Source of the DNA: Ensifer adhaerens
GTDB lineage: Bacteria > Pseudomonadota > Alphaproteobacteria > Rhizobiales > Rhizobiaceae
Direction: 5' to 3'
NCBI RefSeq assembly: GCF_000697965.2
Contig: NZ_CP015880.1
Span: 4,007,186-4,071,185 of the forward strand
Length of the DNA: 64,000 bases
In this document: positions 1 to 9,859 of the stretch, one piece after another
Numbering within the stretch: the stretch's first letter is position 1
Layout of the letters: the number at the start of each line of letters is the position of its first letter
Made by a program: the position numbers and the translations under genes
The notes under the pieces: generated by a model
What the model was told of the DNA's origin: nothing
The model's input: only the letters and a program-made list of their open reading frames with translations
Databases searched by the model: none

Positions 1-1
1 T

Positions 2-124
2 ATCCGTGCCGCGAGCGATCTTTGGCTGGCGAAACAGCCTGATTTCAACAGGCTTTCCGTGCGCTACGACATCGTCACCGTGACCCCTTGGGGCTGGCCG
101 CGGCACCTGCCGGATGCGTTCTGA
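2..124 (+). CDS. UPF0102 (YraN-like) protein, C-terminal end only
   Basis: An open frame enters from the left edge and ends at TGA 122-124. The 40 visible residues (IRAASDLWLA at the start, RYDIV and WGWPRHLPDAF at the end) match the C-terminus of UPF0102/YraN proteins, a nuclease-fold family of unknown role. In rhizobia this gene usually sits next to gshB and comM, which fits the genes downstream. The start is outside the window. Confidence 0.75.
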   Translation: MRAASDLWLAKQPDFNRLSVRYDIVTVTPWGWPRHLPDAF

Positions 125-205
125 ATCGGCGCATAATGAAGGGAAATGATTGCGTTGTTCCGCGGGTGCCCCTCATTGGAACATATTCTCGAATTTGTAA
201 TCGTT

Positions 206-234
206 CCGACATAAAAGCGTTACGGGCCTGTCAT
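206..234 (+). promoter_or_regulatory. Putative PhoB box upstream of ugpB
   Basis: Three 7-bp units spaced by 4 bp are visible: CCGACAT (206-212), GCGTTAC (217-223) and a consensus CTGTCAT (228-234). The last is perfect, the first matches 5 of 7 and the middle only 3 of 7. A Pho box here is expected because ugp operons are PhoB-activated in Sinorhizobium. The site lies 51 bp before the ugpB ATG. Confidence 0.45.
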
Positions 235-284
235 TGAAGGTCACTAGTCCACTGCCATCCGCAACCCGGTGGAGAGGATTAGTC

Positions 285-1583
285 ATGTTCAAGAAGTTTA
301 CGCTCGCAGCCCTTACCCTTGCATTTTCCGCGACCTCGTCGCTTGCCGCGACCAACATTACCTGGTGGCACGGCATGGCCGGCCGCAACGGCGAAGTCAT
401 CAATGAAGTTTCCAAGAAGTTCAATGAAGCCCAGAGCGCCTGCGCGCTGACCCCGGTTTCCAAGGGCACCTACGAGGAAGCGCTCGCTTCCGGTATCGCC
501 GCTTTCCGCTCGGGTGAACAGCCGAACATCCTGCAGGTCTTCGACGCCGGTGCCGCCACGATCATCAACGCCAAGGGCGCGGTCATCCCGGCCGAAGACC
601 TGATCATCAAGGCTGGTCACAACTTCGACCGCAACGCCTTCATCGATGGCGTGCGCTACTTCTACGCCGACAGCGAAGGCAAGTTCGTCGGCATGCCGTT
701 CAATTCCTCCGCGCCGATCATGTACATCAACGACGAGGCCCTGAAGAAGGCCGGCGTCGAAGCGCCGAAGACCTGGGAAGAGTTCGAGGCCGTCGCCCCG
801 AAGCTGAAGGAAGCCGGTTACATCCCGCTCGTCCAGTCGCAGCTCACCTGGCAGTTCACGGAGAACTTCTTCTCCCGCAACAACATCCAGTTCGCCACCA
901 ACAACAACGGCTACGACGCCGTCGTCGACACTGAGCTGAAGGTCACCGACCCGAACCTCGTCATGATGTTCGACAAGCTGAAGGCCTGGAAGGATGAAGG
1001 CTACTTCGCCTTCTACGGCGCCGGCTGGAACGACAACCAGAAGGTCTTCGAAGAAGGCAAGGCTGCGTTCTGGATCGGTTCGTCGGGTTCGTTCGGCGGC
1101 CTGCAGAAGACGGCGCAGATGCCGTTCTCGGCAACCTTCCTGCCCTATTGGGGCTCGATCAAGGGCGCCGGCACCAACTCCTTCATCGGCGGCGCGGCAC
1201 TCTTTGCCATGTCCGGCAAGACGGATGAAGAAAACAAGTGCGTTGCCGACTTCTTCCAGTTCCTGACCTCGCCTGAGATCCAGTACTTCTACCACAAGGC
1301 CACCGGCTATGTGGCCATCACCAAGGCAGCCTACGAGCTTGCCCAGAAGGATGGCTACTACAAGGAGAAGCCGGTTGCCGAAGTCGGCATCAAGCAGCTG
1401 ATGCTGCCGGCCGGCGACTGGTCGAAGGGCTACCGCCTCGGCTTCTACCCGCAGATCCGCGAAATCATGGAACGCGAATACGGCCGCATCTTCTCGGGCG
1501 AAACGACCGTCAAGGACGCGTTCGACACCATCGAGAAGGAAGGCAACGAGCTGCTCGCCCGTTTCGCCAAGACGGCCGGCTGA
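285..1583 (+). CDS. ugpB: sn-glycerol-3-phosphate ABC transporter, periplasmic binding protein
   Basis: Periplasmic receptor that delivers glycerol-3-phosphate, or glycerophosphodiesters, to the UgpAEC importer. The 432-aa product opens with a Sec signal peptide (MFKKFTLAALTLAF... ending SLAA, about residue 21) followed by ITWWHGM, the usual start of mature UgpB. The ATG at 285 is preferred to an in-frame ATG at 234 because GGAGAGGA lies 6 bp upstream and the signal peptide begins there. It is the first gene of ugpB-A-E-C plus a phosphodiesterase-like gene, under the Pho-box-like site. Confidence 0.93.
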   Translation: MFKKFTLAALTLAFSATSSLAATNITWWHGMAGRNGEVINEVSKKFNEAQSACALTPVSKGTYEEALASGIAAFRSGEQPNILQVFDAGAATIINAKGAVIPAEDLIIKAGHNFDRNAFIDGVRYFYADSEGKFVGMPFNSSAPIMYINDEALKKAGVEAPKTWEEFEAVAPKLKEAGYIPLVQSQLTWQFTENFFSRNNIQFATNNNGYDAVVDTELKVTDPNLVMMFDKLKAWKDEGYFAFYGAGWNDNQKVFEEGKAAFWIGSSGSFGGLQKTAQMPFSATFLPYWGSIKGAGTNSFIGGAALFAMSGKTDEENKCVADFFQFLTSPEIQYFYHKATGYVAITKAAYELAQKDGYYKEKPVAEVGIKQLMLPAGDWSKGYRLGFYPQIREIMEREYGRIFSGETTVKDAFDTIEKEGNELLARFAKTAG

Positions 1584-1588
1584 TCTCG

Positions 1589-2593
1589 ATGTCGACCGCG
1601 ACAGATCTCCTCCCCGCAGCGCGGGGAGGGACCGGAACAAAGACCGGGGGGCGTCGCTTCGGCGCCTTCCGGATTTTCGGTGGCCAGTCGAATAGCGGAG
1701 GCGAAAGCGCTGCAAAGCGCGTGCAGTTCTCCTCGCCGTTCCTGCCATACCTCTTCCTCGCGCCGCAGCTCGCGATCATCTTCATCTTCTTCTACTGGCC
1801 GTCGGTTCAGGCGCTCCAGTCGTCGTTCTATCTTGAAGACCCCTTCGGTTTCGGCTCGACCTTCGTCGGGATGACCAATTATACCGACGTGCTGAAATCA
1901 GGCGAATATCTCGGCATTGTCCGTTTCACCGCCGTTTTCACGGCGTTGGTCACCTTCTTTGCGCTGTCGATCGGGCTGCTGCTCGCCGTCAAGGCCGATG
2001 GCGTCATCCGCGGCAACGCCGCCTATAAGACGCTGCTGATCTGGGTCTATGCCATTGCCCCGCCGGTCGCAGGCCTCATCGGCATGATGTTCTTCGACCA
2101 GCATATCGGCCCGATCGTCGAGCTTGCGCGCTGGTTCGGCTGGGACATCAAGGTTGGTCTGAACTACTTCGACACCGCCTTTTCCATGGTGGTCGTCTCG
2201 GTCTGGAAACAGATCCCCTACAATTTCATCTTCTTCCTCTCAGGGCTCCAGGGCATTCCGGTCTCGGTGCGGGAAGCTGCGGCGATCGACTGCCGCTCGG
2301 GCTTCCGCCGTTTCTGGACGGTGATCCTGCCGCTGCTCGCGCCGACCGCCTTCTTCCTTCTGATCATCAACGTCACCTATGCGCTGTTCGACACTTTCGG
2401 CGTCATCGACGTGATGGTGAAGGACAAGGCTGCCAACAACCCGATCACCCTTGTCTACAAGGTCTACATGGACGGTTTCCGCGGCAACGATCTCGGCGGC
2501 TCCTCGGCCCAGTCAGTGATCCTGATGCTGATCGTCTTCGTGCTCACCATCTTCCAGTTCCGCTTCATCGAGCGGCGCGTGCATTACAACTGA
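1589..2593 (+). CDS. ugpA: sn-glycerol-3-phosphate ABC transporter permease UgpA
   Basis: Inner-membrane permease of the glycerol-3-phosphate importer, pairing with UgpE. Six hydrophobic segments are evident, and the EAA loop (REAAAIDCRSGFRRF) sits near the C-terminus. From the ATG at 1589, 5 bp after ugpB, the product is 334 aa, but UgpA is usually about 293 aa. The extra N-terminus has no homologous look and spans a 9-bp palindromic repeat (1609-1629). The in-frame GTG at 1721 would give about 290 aa starting MQFSSPFLPYL, where family similarity begins, and may be the true start. Confidence 0.9.
   Translation: MSTATDLLPAARGGTGTKTGGRRFGAFRIFGGQSNSGGESAAKRVQFSSPFLPYLFLAPQLAIIFIFFYWPSVQALQSSFYLEDPFGFGSTFVGMTNYTDVLKSGEYLGIVRFTAVFTALVTFFALSIGLLLAVKADGVIRGNAAYKTLLIWVYAIAPPVAGLIGMMFFDQHIGPIVELARWFGWDIKVGLNYFDTAFSMVVVSVWKQIPYNFIFFLSGLQGIPVSVREAAAIDCRSGFRRFWTVILPLLAPTAFFLLIINVTYALFDTFGVIDVMVKDKAANNPITLVYKVYMDGFRGNDLGGSSAQSVILMLIVFVLTIFQFRFIERRVHYN
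1609..1629. repeat. Palindromic GC-rich intergenic repeat (rhizobial type)
   Basis: CCTCCCCGC (1609-1617) and GCGGGGAGG (1621-1629) form a 9-bp perfect stem with a 3-nt loop. The same motif recurs near 37586, 46195 and 46350. It lies between ugpB and the conserved part of ugpA, inside the long open frame of ugpA. Confidence 0.7.
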
Positions 2594-2603
2594 GGTGGGG
2601 CCG

Positions 2604-3446
2604 ATGTATCGCACCAAGATTTTCGACCACATCATCCTGCTCTTCGGCGTCTTCATCATGGTGGCGCCCGTCGTCGTCGCCTTCATGACCTCGACGCACG
2701 AGGCGGCCGACATTCACCGCAACGGTCTCAGCCTCAGCTGGGGCGGCCATTTCGTCGAGACCTACCAGACGGTACTGACGCGCGAGGGCGGCTTCACCGG
2801 CAAGATCACCGGCTTCAACATGATGCTGAACTCGATGATCCTCGGCCTGGGTTTCGCCGTCGGCAAGATCGTGCTGTCGATGCTGGCGGCCTATGCGCTC
2901 GTCTATTTCCGCTTTCCGCTCGCGACCTTCTTCTTCTGGGTGATCTTCACCACCCTGCTTCTGCCACTCGAAGTGCGCATCCTTCCTTCCTATGAAGTGA
3001 TGAACACGCTGAAGCTGACCAACACCTATACCGGCCTGATCGTGCCGCTTCTCGCCTCGGCGACGGGCACCTTCTACTTCCGGCAGTTCTTCAAGTCGGT
3101 GCCGGACGAGTTGCTGGAGGCCGCGCGCATCGACGGCGCCGGCCCCTTCAAGTTCTTCATCGACGTACTGGTGCCGCTCTCGCGCACGATGATGGCGGCG
3201 ATCTTCATCATCATGTTCGTCTACGGTTGGAACCAGTATCTCTGGCCCACCCTGATGACCACCGACGAAGGCTTCTTCACCCTGGTGCGCGGCATCAAGC
3301 AGATCCTGCTCGTCTGGGTCGGCTCGAACATCCCCGACTATAACGAGGCCTTTGCGCTGGCGATTCTCGCCATGCTGCCGCCGGTCATGATCGTCGTGAT
3401 CTTCCAGCGCTGGTTCATCAAGGGCCTGACGGAAAGCGACAAGTAA
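2604..3446 (+). CDS. ugpE: sn-glycerol-3-phosphate ABC transporter permease UgpE
   Basis: Second membrane subunit of the Ugp importer, 280 aa, with six predicted membrane segments. The binding-protein-dependent permease signature is the loop ELLEAARIDGAGPFKFF, which docks on UgpC. The ATG at 2604 follows GAGGTGGGG at good spacing, so the in-frame GTG at 2595 is less likely. It begins 10 bp after the ugpA stop, so co-translation is likely. Confidence 0.93.
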   Translation: MYRTKIFDHIILLFGVFIMVAPVVVAFMTSTHEAADIHRNGLSLSWGGHFVETYQTVLTREGGFTGKITGFNMMLNSMILGLGFAVGKIVLSMLAAYALVYFRFPLATFFFWVIFTTLLLPLEVRILPSYEVMNTLKLTNTYTGLIVPLLASATGTFYFRQFFKSVPDELLEAARIDGAGPFKFFIDVLVPLSRTMMAAIFIIMFVYGWNQYLWPTLMTTDEGFFTLVRGIKQILLVWVGSNIPDYNEAFALAILAMLPPVMIVVIFQRWFIKGLTESDK

Positions 3447-3456
3447 ACGGGGTCGT

Positions 3457-3476
3457 GGCGGGACAAAAGTCCCGCC
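3457..3476 (+). other. Intercistronic hairpin between ugpE and ugpC
   Basis: GGCGGGAC (3457-3464), loop AAAA, GTCCCGCC (3469-3476): a perfect 8-bp stem. No T-run follows, so it is not a classical terminator. It may be an mRNA stability or processing element that sets ugpC levels apart from ugpBAE. Confidence 0.5.
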
Positions 3477-3512
3477 CGCTCCTGAAACGACATCAATCTT
3501 ACGGAGGCAGCC

Positions 3513-4621
<1,109 letters not shown>

Positions 4622-4625
<4 letters not shown>

Positions 4626-5611
4626 TCTCCAAGACCGTCGAGCAGCTTGCCGTTCCTTCGCTTGAAACGCGCGCCAGCTTTGCCGAGATCGTGCGCACCA
4701 TTGCCGCCCATGACGCAGCCATGGCCGCACGGCCGGAGATGAACAGCGTGGAGGTCGGCGGCACACCGGCCTCCGATACGCCGCTCGCCTTCCCGTTCAC
4801 CGTTGCTGCCTGGAACCTGGAGCGCTGCCTGTTTCCGGCCGAAAGCGCCGCCCATCTCGCCGCGACGAACGCGCCGGTCGTCCTTCTTTCAGAAATGGAC
4901 AACGGCATGGCCCGCACCGGCCAGCGTCACCCGACCGCCGAAGTCGCCGAAACACTCGGCATGCACTATGCGTATGGCATCGAGTTCATCGAGATGGGTC
5001 TCGGCTCCGATACGGAGCGTGAGTTCTGTGAGGACGAATTCAACGCCAAGGGGTTCCATGGCAATGCGCTGATGGCTGCGGTGCCGTTCTCCCGGCCCTT
5101 CATGTTGCGCCTATGGGGCGGACGCCTCTGGTTCACCGATGGCGAGCAGCCGCGCCTTGGCGAGCGCTGTGCGATCGGCGCCGTCATCGAGACGGAAGCC
5201 GGACCCTTCGTCGCCGTCTCCACCCATCTCGAGAGTGCGACGACTGCCGTCTACCGAGAGCGCCAGGTCAAGGAATTGATCGATGCACTCGACGAGACTT
5301 TCCCCGGCCTGCCGGTGATGATCGGTGGCGATCTCAATACCGGCAACCATGCCGGCGGCGATTTCGAGGCCGAAGGGCTGTTTGCCATGAGCGCCATCAG
5401 AGGCTTTACCCGCCATGGTGGGCCGCTCGACGTGATGACCACGCGGCCGAGCCTGATCACCCGCTGGCCAGAGCGGGCGATGAAGCTCGACTGGTTCCTG
5501 TCGCGCGGGCTGAAGATCGGCGAGACCACGATCATTCCTTCGCTTGACGAAACCGGCCGGCCGCTTTCGGATCACGATCTCATCACCTGCGTGATCGAAG
5601 GCTTCGAATAG
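4622..5611 (+). CDS. Endonuclease/exonuclease/phosphatase-family hydrolase in the ugp operon
   Basis: A 329-aa cytoplasmic protein with the EEP (DNase I-like) fold signatures in order: AAWNLE (about 62), LSEMD (about 90), VSTHLES (about 200), [10 protein letters not shown] (about 237) and the terminal SDHD. These supply the metal ligands and the catalytic His/Asp pair of metal-dependent phosphodiesterases. The GTG start overlaps the ugpC stop. In many ugp operons this slot holds ugpQ, a glycerophosphodiester phosphodiesterase, so this protein may do a similar job on imported or lipid-derived phosphodiesters. That role is inferred from position only. DNA repair or general nuclease activity is the alternative. 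Confidence 0.82.
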
Positions 5612-5722
5612 GCTCGCCTCTCCTTGCCTAAGGCCCGCCCGCATTCTACATGTCGAGGGCTTTGCCAGTGCGGCAGAGGGCAGCGGTTTTCCCGTCCTCA
5701 TTCGCTCCGGCGGTTTGAAATC

Positions 5723-5741
5723 GATCACGCTAAGCGTGATC
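5723..5741. repeat. Palindrome upstream of gshB
   Basis: GATCACGCT, one A, AGCGTGATC: a 9-bp perfect inverted repeat ending 17 bp before the gshB ATG. It could be an operator or one of the short interspersed palindromes of rhizobia. The rest of the 147-bp intergenic stretch shows nothing further. Confidence 0.5.
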
Positions 5742-5758
5742 CATGAGGGAATGGGTAG

Positions 5759-6706
5759 ATGGCGAAAATCGTCAATGTCGGGGTCCAGATGGACCATGTG
5801 TCGGGCATCAACATTGCGGGTGACTCCACCTTCGCCATGAGCCTCGAGGCACAGTCGCGCGGCTATCGCCTCTTCCACTATACGCCGGAAAAGCTGTCGC
5901 TGCGCGACGGCAAGGTCTATGCGAGCGTGCAGCCGATGACGCTGCGCGACGTCAAGGGCGACCACTTCACGCTTGGCGAAGCCGAGCGCGTGGATCTTTC
6001 GACCATGGACGTCATCCTGCTGCGCCAGGACCCGCCCTTCGACATGGCCTACATTACCTCGACGCACCTTTTGGAACGCCTGCATCCGAAGACGCTGGTC
6101 GTCAATGATCCCGCCTGGGTGCGCAATTCGCCGGAGAAGATCTTCGTCACCGAATTCGCCGACCTGATGCCGAAGACGCTGATCACCCGCGACCCCGCTG
6201 AGATCTCCAGCTTCCGCCAGGAAATGGGCGACATCATCCTGAAGCCGCTCTACGGCAACGGCGGCGCCGGCGTGTTCCACTCGACCCGCGACGACCGCAA
6301 CATGTCCTCTCTGCTCGAAATGTTCGGCCAGATGTTCCGCGAGCCCTTCATCGCCCAGGAATACCTGCCGGCGGTGCGCAAGGGCGACAAGCGCATCCTG
6401 CTCGTCGACGGCGAGCCGGTCGGCGCCATCAACCGCGTTCCGGCAGACCACGACGCCCGCTCCAACATGCATGCTGGCGGCCGGCCTGAGCCGACCGAAC
6501 TGACGGCGCGTGAGAAGGAAATCTGCGCCCGCATCGCGCCTGCGCTGAAGGAGCGCGGCTTCCTCTTCGTCGGCATCGACGTTATCGGCGACTACATGAC
6601 CGAGATCAACGTGACGTCGCCGACCGGCATCCGCGAAGTGAAGAAGTTCGGCGGCGCCGATGTCGCGAGCCTGCTCTGGGATGCGATCGAGCGCAAGCGC
6701 GCCTGA
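5759..6706 (+). CDS. gshB: Glutathione synthetase
   Basis: ATP-grasp ligase joining gamma-glutamylcysteine and glycine, 315 aa, the standard size for the prokaryotic GshB family. The N-terminal domain has [16 protein letters not shown] and [11 protein letters not shown], the ATP-grasp core has [12 protein letters not shown], and the C-terminal metal-binding stretch is [17 protein letters not shown]. Cytoplasmic. In rhizobia it commonly sits between UPF0102 and comM, and that order is kept here apart from the ugp operon. Confidence 0.95.
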   Translation: MAKIVNVGVQMDHVSGINIAGDSTFAMSLEAQSRGYRLFHYTPEKLSLRDGKVYASVQPMTLRDVKGDHFTLGEAERVDLSTMDVILLRQDPPFDMAYITSTHLLERLHPKTLVVNDPAWVRNSPEKIFVTEFADLMPKTLITRDPAEISSFRQEMGDIILKPLYGNGGAGVFHSTRDDRNMSSLLEMFGQMFREPFIAQEYLPAVRKGDKRILLVDGEPVGAINRVPADHDARSNMHAGGRPEPTELTAREKEICARIAPALKERGFLFVGIDVIGDYMTEINVTSPTGIREVKKFGGADVASLLWDAIERKRA

Positions 6707-6921
6707 TCAAGATCTCGGCCTAGGATCCATCTCGGGTCGATGGCGCTTGCCGCGGGCCTACGCCCGCGGCCGTTTGCCGAAGCGTCCCGGATACACACCC
6801 GCGCCTCCTCAAATGTTCCGTTATTGTTCTTGTTTTTGTGCGCGATCCGTGCAAGGCTTCTGCCTGCAACCCTGGGCGGTTGTGGCGCCCGATAACTGGG
6901 CTGCCTGGGCGAGGGGCAAGC

Positions 6922-7151
6922 ATGGTCGCGCGCGTCAGCACGGTCGCATTTCAGGGTATCGAGGGCCTGCCTGTCGATGTGCAGGTGATGGTCGCGCCGG
7001 GCAAGGTCGGCATGCAGATCGTCGGCCTGCCGGACAAGGCCGTCGCCGAAAGCCGCGAGCGGGTGCAGGCCGCCCTTCATGCTTCAGGTCTGGCGCTGCC
7101 GGCCAAGCGCGTGACCGTCAATCTTGCGCCCGCTGACCTTCCCAAGGAAGG
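6922..7151 (+). pseudogene. comM: comM (yifB) 5' fragment, cut by a genomic island
   Basis: The start of the Mg-chelatase-like AAA+ protein ComM/YifB, a branch-migration helicase for natural transformation in other bacteria. It has 77 native codons, from MVARVSTVAFQGIEG to VNLAPADLPKEG, then departs from the family after GG at 7151 and stops at 7191. The missing continuation (SHFDLAIAL...) appears at 24674. GAGGGG precedes the ATG. The truncated peptide lacks Walker A and Walker B, so the gene is inactive. Confidence 0.95.
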
Positions 7152-7954
7152 AATCTCTCTGTCACATTCGTTGTCTTATCCTTTTGTCTGAGACCCTGGT
7201 TTCAAGGGAAAAACGGTCCTTCTGACAAAAGGATATTGATCTCCTTTCAAGAGCAAACCGTTCACCTGCTATGAGTTGTAGCTCGAGTTCTCCTTGGGCC
7301 GCTGTAGCGTCAGCTATGGAACATCAACGCGCTACGATCTCTCGCCCGGCCTTGCGTATGCGAGGGCATCAGCGATTTCATTCAAGCGCTTAACCAAATC
7401 GCGCAGATGTTCACGGTCCCGGGCTCGTTTCACGACCGGTTGCTCAGTGGCAGCGAAAAATCCTTGTGGCCCAAACGATCGGCTAGAGGCCGAGAGACGT
7501 TGCTCGCATACCGAGATAGACACGCAACGCCTTACCACCCCTTGGCCGCCGCGGGCTCATCGGCAATGGCCGTGCTTCCATCAAAAGGTACGAACGAAGT
7601 TTTGGGCCTGCAGATCATATTCAAAACGTGAATAAGTTCACGGCGATGCAAAATTTCTCTTTCTATATGGCGATACTGATAATATAACCCGCAATCGCGA
7701 ATCAATAACATGGCGCAAGGCGACGAATTTGGCGTCTTTAATTAAAGGAGTGATAGACACATAGGCTAAGTTTTTCGTGGAGTCAATAATTTATATTGAA
7801 GACTTTGATTTTGTATTCGGTAGTTCGGAGTCTTTATTTTGTCCCCAGATCGGGGGGGAGGGGCTCAGGAATTCAAGACCTCGCGTCCCGATGTGAAGAA
7901 TGGTCGCTCGGCGTTTGTCGGCACAAATGAAGAATTCAATAGGAAAGGAATGTA
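7152..7954. other. Left end of the island, no confident gene
   Basis: About 800 bp between the comM break and the first recombinase gene. It holds a perfect 12-bp inverted repeat (7177-7188 and 7224-7235), a possible short minus-strand ORF (7332-7538, 68 aa, a helical C-terminus with REHLRDLVKRLNEIADALA) and an AT-rich stretch (about 7650-7850) that probably carries the promoter of the recombinase operon. I could not assign a function to the 68-aa ORF. Confidence 0.5.
7177..7235. repeat. 12-bp inverted repeat at the island left end
   Basis: TATCCTTTTGTC (7177-7188) and GACAAAAGGATA (7224-7235) are perfect reverse complements 35 bp apart, starting 25 bp inside the island. A pair of oppositely oriented recombinase-binding sites near attL is the natural reading. 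A short hairpin transcript is the alternative. Confidence 0.6.
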
Positions 7955-8535
7955 GTGGAAATCGATGAGCCTCGAACCGCTCCGGAGGAATTCAAGTTCA
8001 CAATCGCGGGTCACAGGCACGCGTACTATCTCACCACCCTCCGACCATATTTTGGGGATGCGTTCTGCTGCCATTTTCGCGATGCCTGGTCTAAGGCCGC
8101 GGGATTGATACGCGGAACCACGGCGATGAAGTATTTCCAATCTGCTCGCACTGCATTCCAATTGATTGCCTACAATGGAACCACCAAGCCCCGTTCCCCG
8201 GAGGGCTACGTACTCAAATCGCTTCGAGACAAACCTGGTTCGCAACTGGATGAGGAAAAGTGGCACGCTGTAACGGTAAACCTTAGCCGAGCAATCCTCA
8301 CTCTTGGCGACAACAGCTTTATAGAGTCCGAGAACCCCACCAGCCGTAACAAGATGCTTGAAGCCGTGAATGCGGGGTTCAAATGGCTTCACCAGGGCGG
8401 AATGATTCCTGACGTGCCACTGGAAGGGCGTCTTGAGGGAAGAAACCATGACTCCTCGAAATGCTTGGCAACCTTGGCCTTCGAGAATGCCCGCTTCAGT
8501 ATCGAGGGCCTCAGCGCAAGTGACGCTTATCAGGC
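7955..8535 (+). pseudogene. Large tyrosine recombinase (GinA-like), N-terminal fragment
   Basis: A GTG start with AGGAAAGGA five bases upstream opens a 193-codon frame that runs to the exact left end of an IS3-family element. The frame continues after the IS at 9860, and the restored ORF is 666 codons. The fragment holds the helical N-terminal (core-binding-like) part of the recombinase. The extra codons to 8587 are IS sequence. Confidence 0.82.
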
Positions 8536-8567
8536 TGGAGTGCCCCCCATTTCGCCGGACAAGTCAG

Positions 8568-9395
8568 CTATTGAGACAATGCTTTGATGAATTCCCTTGG
8601 GGATGCCATTTTCAGCGCTGAATGCGGATGGATTTCGTTGTAATCCTCGATCCATCCATCGATGTTCCGGAGCGCTGTGTCGGCGTCGGGAATGGGTGAG
8701 ATGCGTATGTAGTCGCGTTTCAGGGTTTTGACGAAAGCCTCCGACATACCGTTTGATTGAGGGCTGGCGACCGGCGTGAAGCAAGGGACCAGATTGAGGG
8801 CCTGAGCAAACAGCCTGGTTTCCTTTGCTGTGTAGGCGCTGCCGTTATCGGACAGATGTTCGATGGCATGTGGGGCACGCGTGCCACCGAAGCGTTTCTC
8901 GACTGCTTCCAACATCATATCGCGGACGTCAGAACCGGAGATCCCGGCATTGGCGACGGCCGCCCACGAGATGATCTCTCGATCAAACGCGTCGATGATG
9001 AAAGCAAGGCGGACCACCTCGCCATTCCAGCAGGTGAACTCCAGGCCATCGGAGCACCAACGAAGGTTCGACCGCATCACCATGACCTTGCCGTCGTGGA
9101 CGCGGCCCTTGCGCACGGCGGTGTGCTTCTCAAGGATCATGGCGTGGTTGGCCATGATGCGGTGGACCCGCTTGCGGTTGACGACCGGCTGATCGGCGGC
9201 CCGCCGCTGCCTGTTGAGAAGGGCAGCGATCCGCCGATAGCCATAAGTTGGCCTGGCATCCACCAGCTTGCGAATGGCAGGCAGCAGCTCGGCATCGTCC
9301 GCTTTGAGGTAGGGTCCGCGAGGCTTGGACTTGCCCTTCAGACGTTCGGAGAGATTAGAACGCGACACGTGTAAGGCCTCCGCCACCGCCTTCAT
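8568..9395 (-). CDS. IS3-family transposase OrfB (DDE integrase domain)
   Basis: A 275-aa product from a helix-turn-helix start (MKAVAEALHVSRSNLSERLKG), an HTH_21-like stretch (RKLVDARPTYGYRRIAALLNR) and an rve integrase core: D in WCSDGLEFTCWNGE, D in HLSDNGSAYT, E in SNGMSEAFVKTLKRDY. It overlaps the end of orfA by 4 bp, so an OrfAB fusion by -1 frameshifting is expected. Confidence 0.93.
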   Translation of the reverse strand: MKAVAEALHVSRSNLSERLKGKSKPRGPYLKADDAELLPAIRKLVDARPTYGYRRIAALLNRQRRAADQPVVNRKRVHRIMANHAMILEKHTAVRKGRVHDGKVMVMRSNLRWCSDGLEFTCWNGEVVRLAFIIDAFDREIISWAAVANAGISGSDVRDMMLEAVEKRFGGTRAPHAIEHLSDNGSAYTAKETRLFAQALNLVPCFTPVASPQSNGMSEAFVKTLKRDYIRISPIPDADTALRNIDGWIEDYNEIHPHSALKMASPREFIKALSQ

Positions 9396-9781
9396 CGGGA
9401 ACCGCCCTTCGGCAACAATATCGGCCGCGATATCGGTTTTTTTGACTGGGCTTTGGAAAGGGCTTCGCGAAGAATCTCGTTCTCCAGCGTCTTGCGTCCG
9501 AGAATGCGCTCAAGCTCGCGCACTCGATCATCCAGCTTCCTCACCTCAGAATTGCCGATTACCGGCTCGTCGGAGTCCACTGCCACCGCACCTCCCTCGC
9601 TCAAGAGCCGACGCCAGCGATAGAGAAGGTTTGGCGCAACTCCATGCCGCCGAGCCGCAGAGGAAACCGTCTCCCCTGGGGCATAGCTCTCCTCGATGAT
9701 CTGCAGTTTGCGTTCCGTTGTCCAGCGCCGCCGCCGGACGTCACCGATCATCAGGTCAACCTGTCGAAACTCGTTAGACAT
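9392..9781 (-). CDS. IS3-family transposase OrfA (HTH)
   Basis: A 129-aa DNA-binding partner of OrfB. The helix-turn-helix region reads ESYAPGETVSSAARRHGVA, followed by a leucine-zipper-like segment (RKLDDRVRELERILGRKTLE) as in IS2 InsC. The run GTCAAAAAAACC near the end is a plausible frameshift site before orfB. Confidence 0.9.
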   Translation of the reverse strand: MSNEFRQVDLMIGDVRRRRWTTERKLQIIEESYAPGETVSSAARRHGVAPNLLYRWRRLLSEGGAVAVDSDEPVIGNSEVRKLDDRVRELERILGRKTLENEILREALSKAQSKKPISRPILLPKGGSR

Positions 9782-9859
9782 AAGCCTATCCTCAAGCCTG
9801 TGCTTGAGCCTTCCTGCTTATGCTGAGTGTCCGGTCGAAAGTGGGGGCAGTTCACAGGC

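Larger units (their letters stand above)
8536..9854 (-). mobile_element. IS3-family (IS2-subgroup) insertion sequence
   Basis: A complete 1319-bp IS. The left end TGGAGTGCCCCCCATTTCG and the right end, read inward, TGAACTGCCCCCACTTTCG form imperfect terminal inverted repeats continuing into CCGGACA. It carries orfA and orfB on the minus strand in the usual frameshift arrangement. The intact ends, intact ORFs and perfect target duplication suggest a recent insertion. Confidence 0.93.
8531..9859. repeat. 5-bp target-site duplication CAGGC flanking the IS3-family element
   Basis: CAGGC at 8531-8535 and again at 9855-9859 flank the IS directly. Five bases is the size typical of IS2-subgroup elements. 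Removing the IS and one copy restores the recombinase frame exactly. Confidence 0.9.

Noticed and set aside
279..1748. Long minus-strand ORF across ugpB
   Set aside because: Shadow of a high-GC gene: composition is Arg/Asp/Gly-rich low-complexity with no domain, while the opposite strand gives a clear UgpB with signal peptide and ribosome-binding site.
8536..8587. C-terminal residues of the first recombinase fragment beyond 8535
   Set aside because: These codons are the IS3 terminal inverted repeat, read through by chance.
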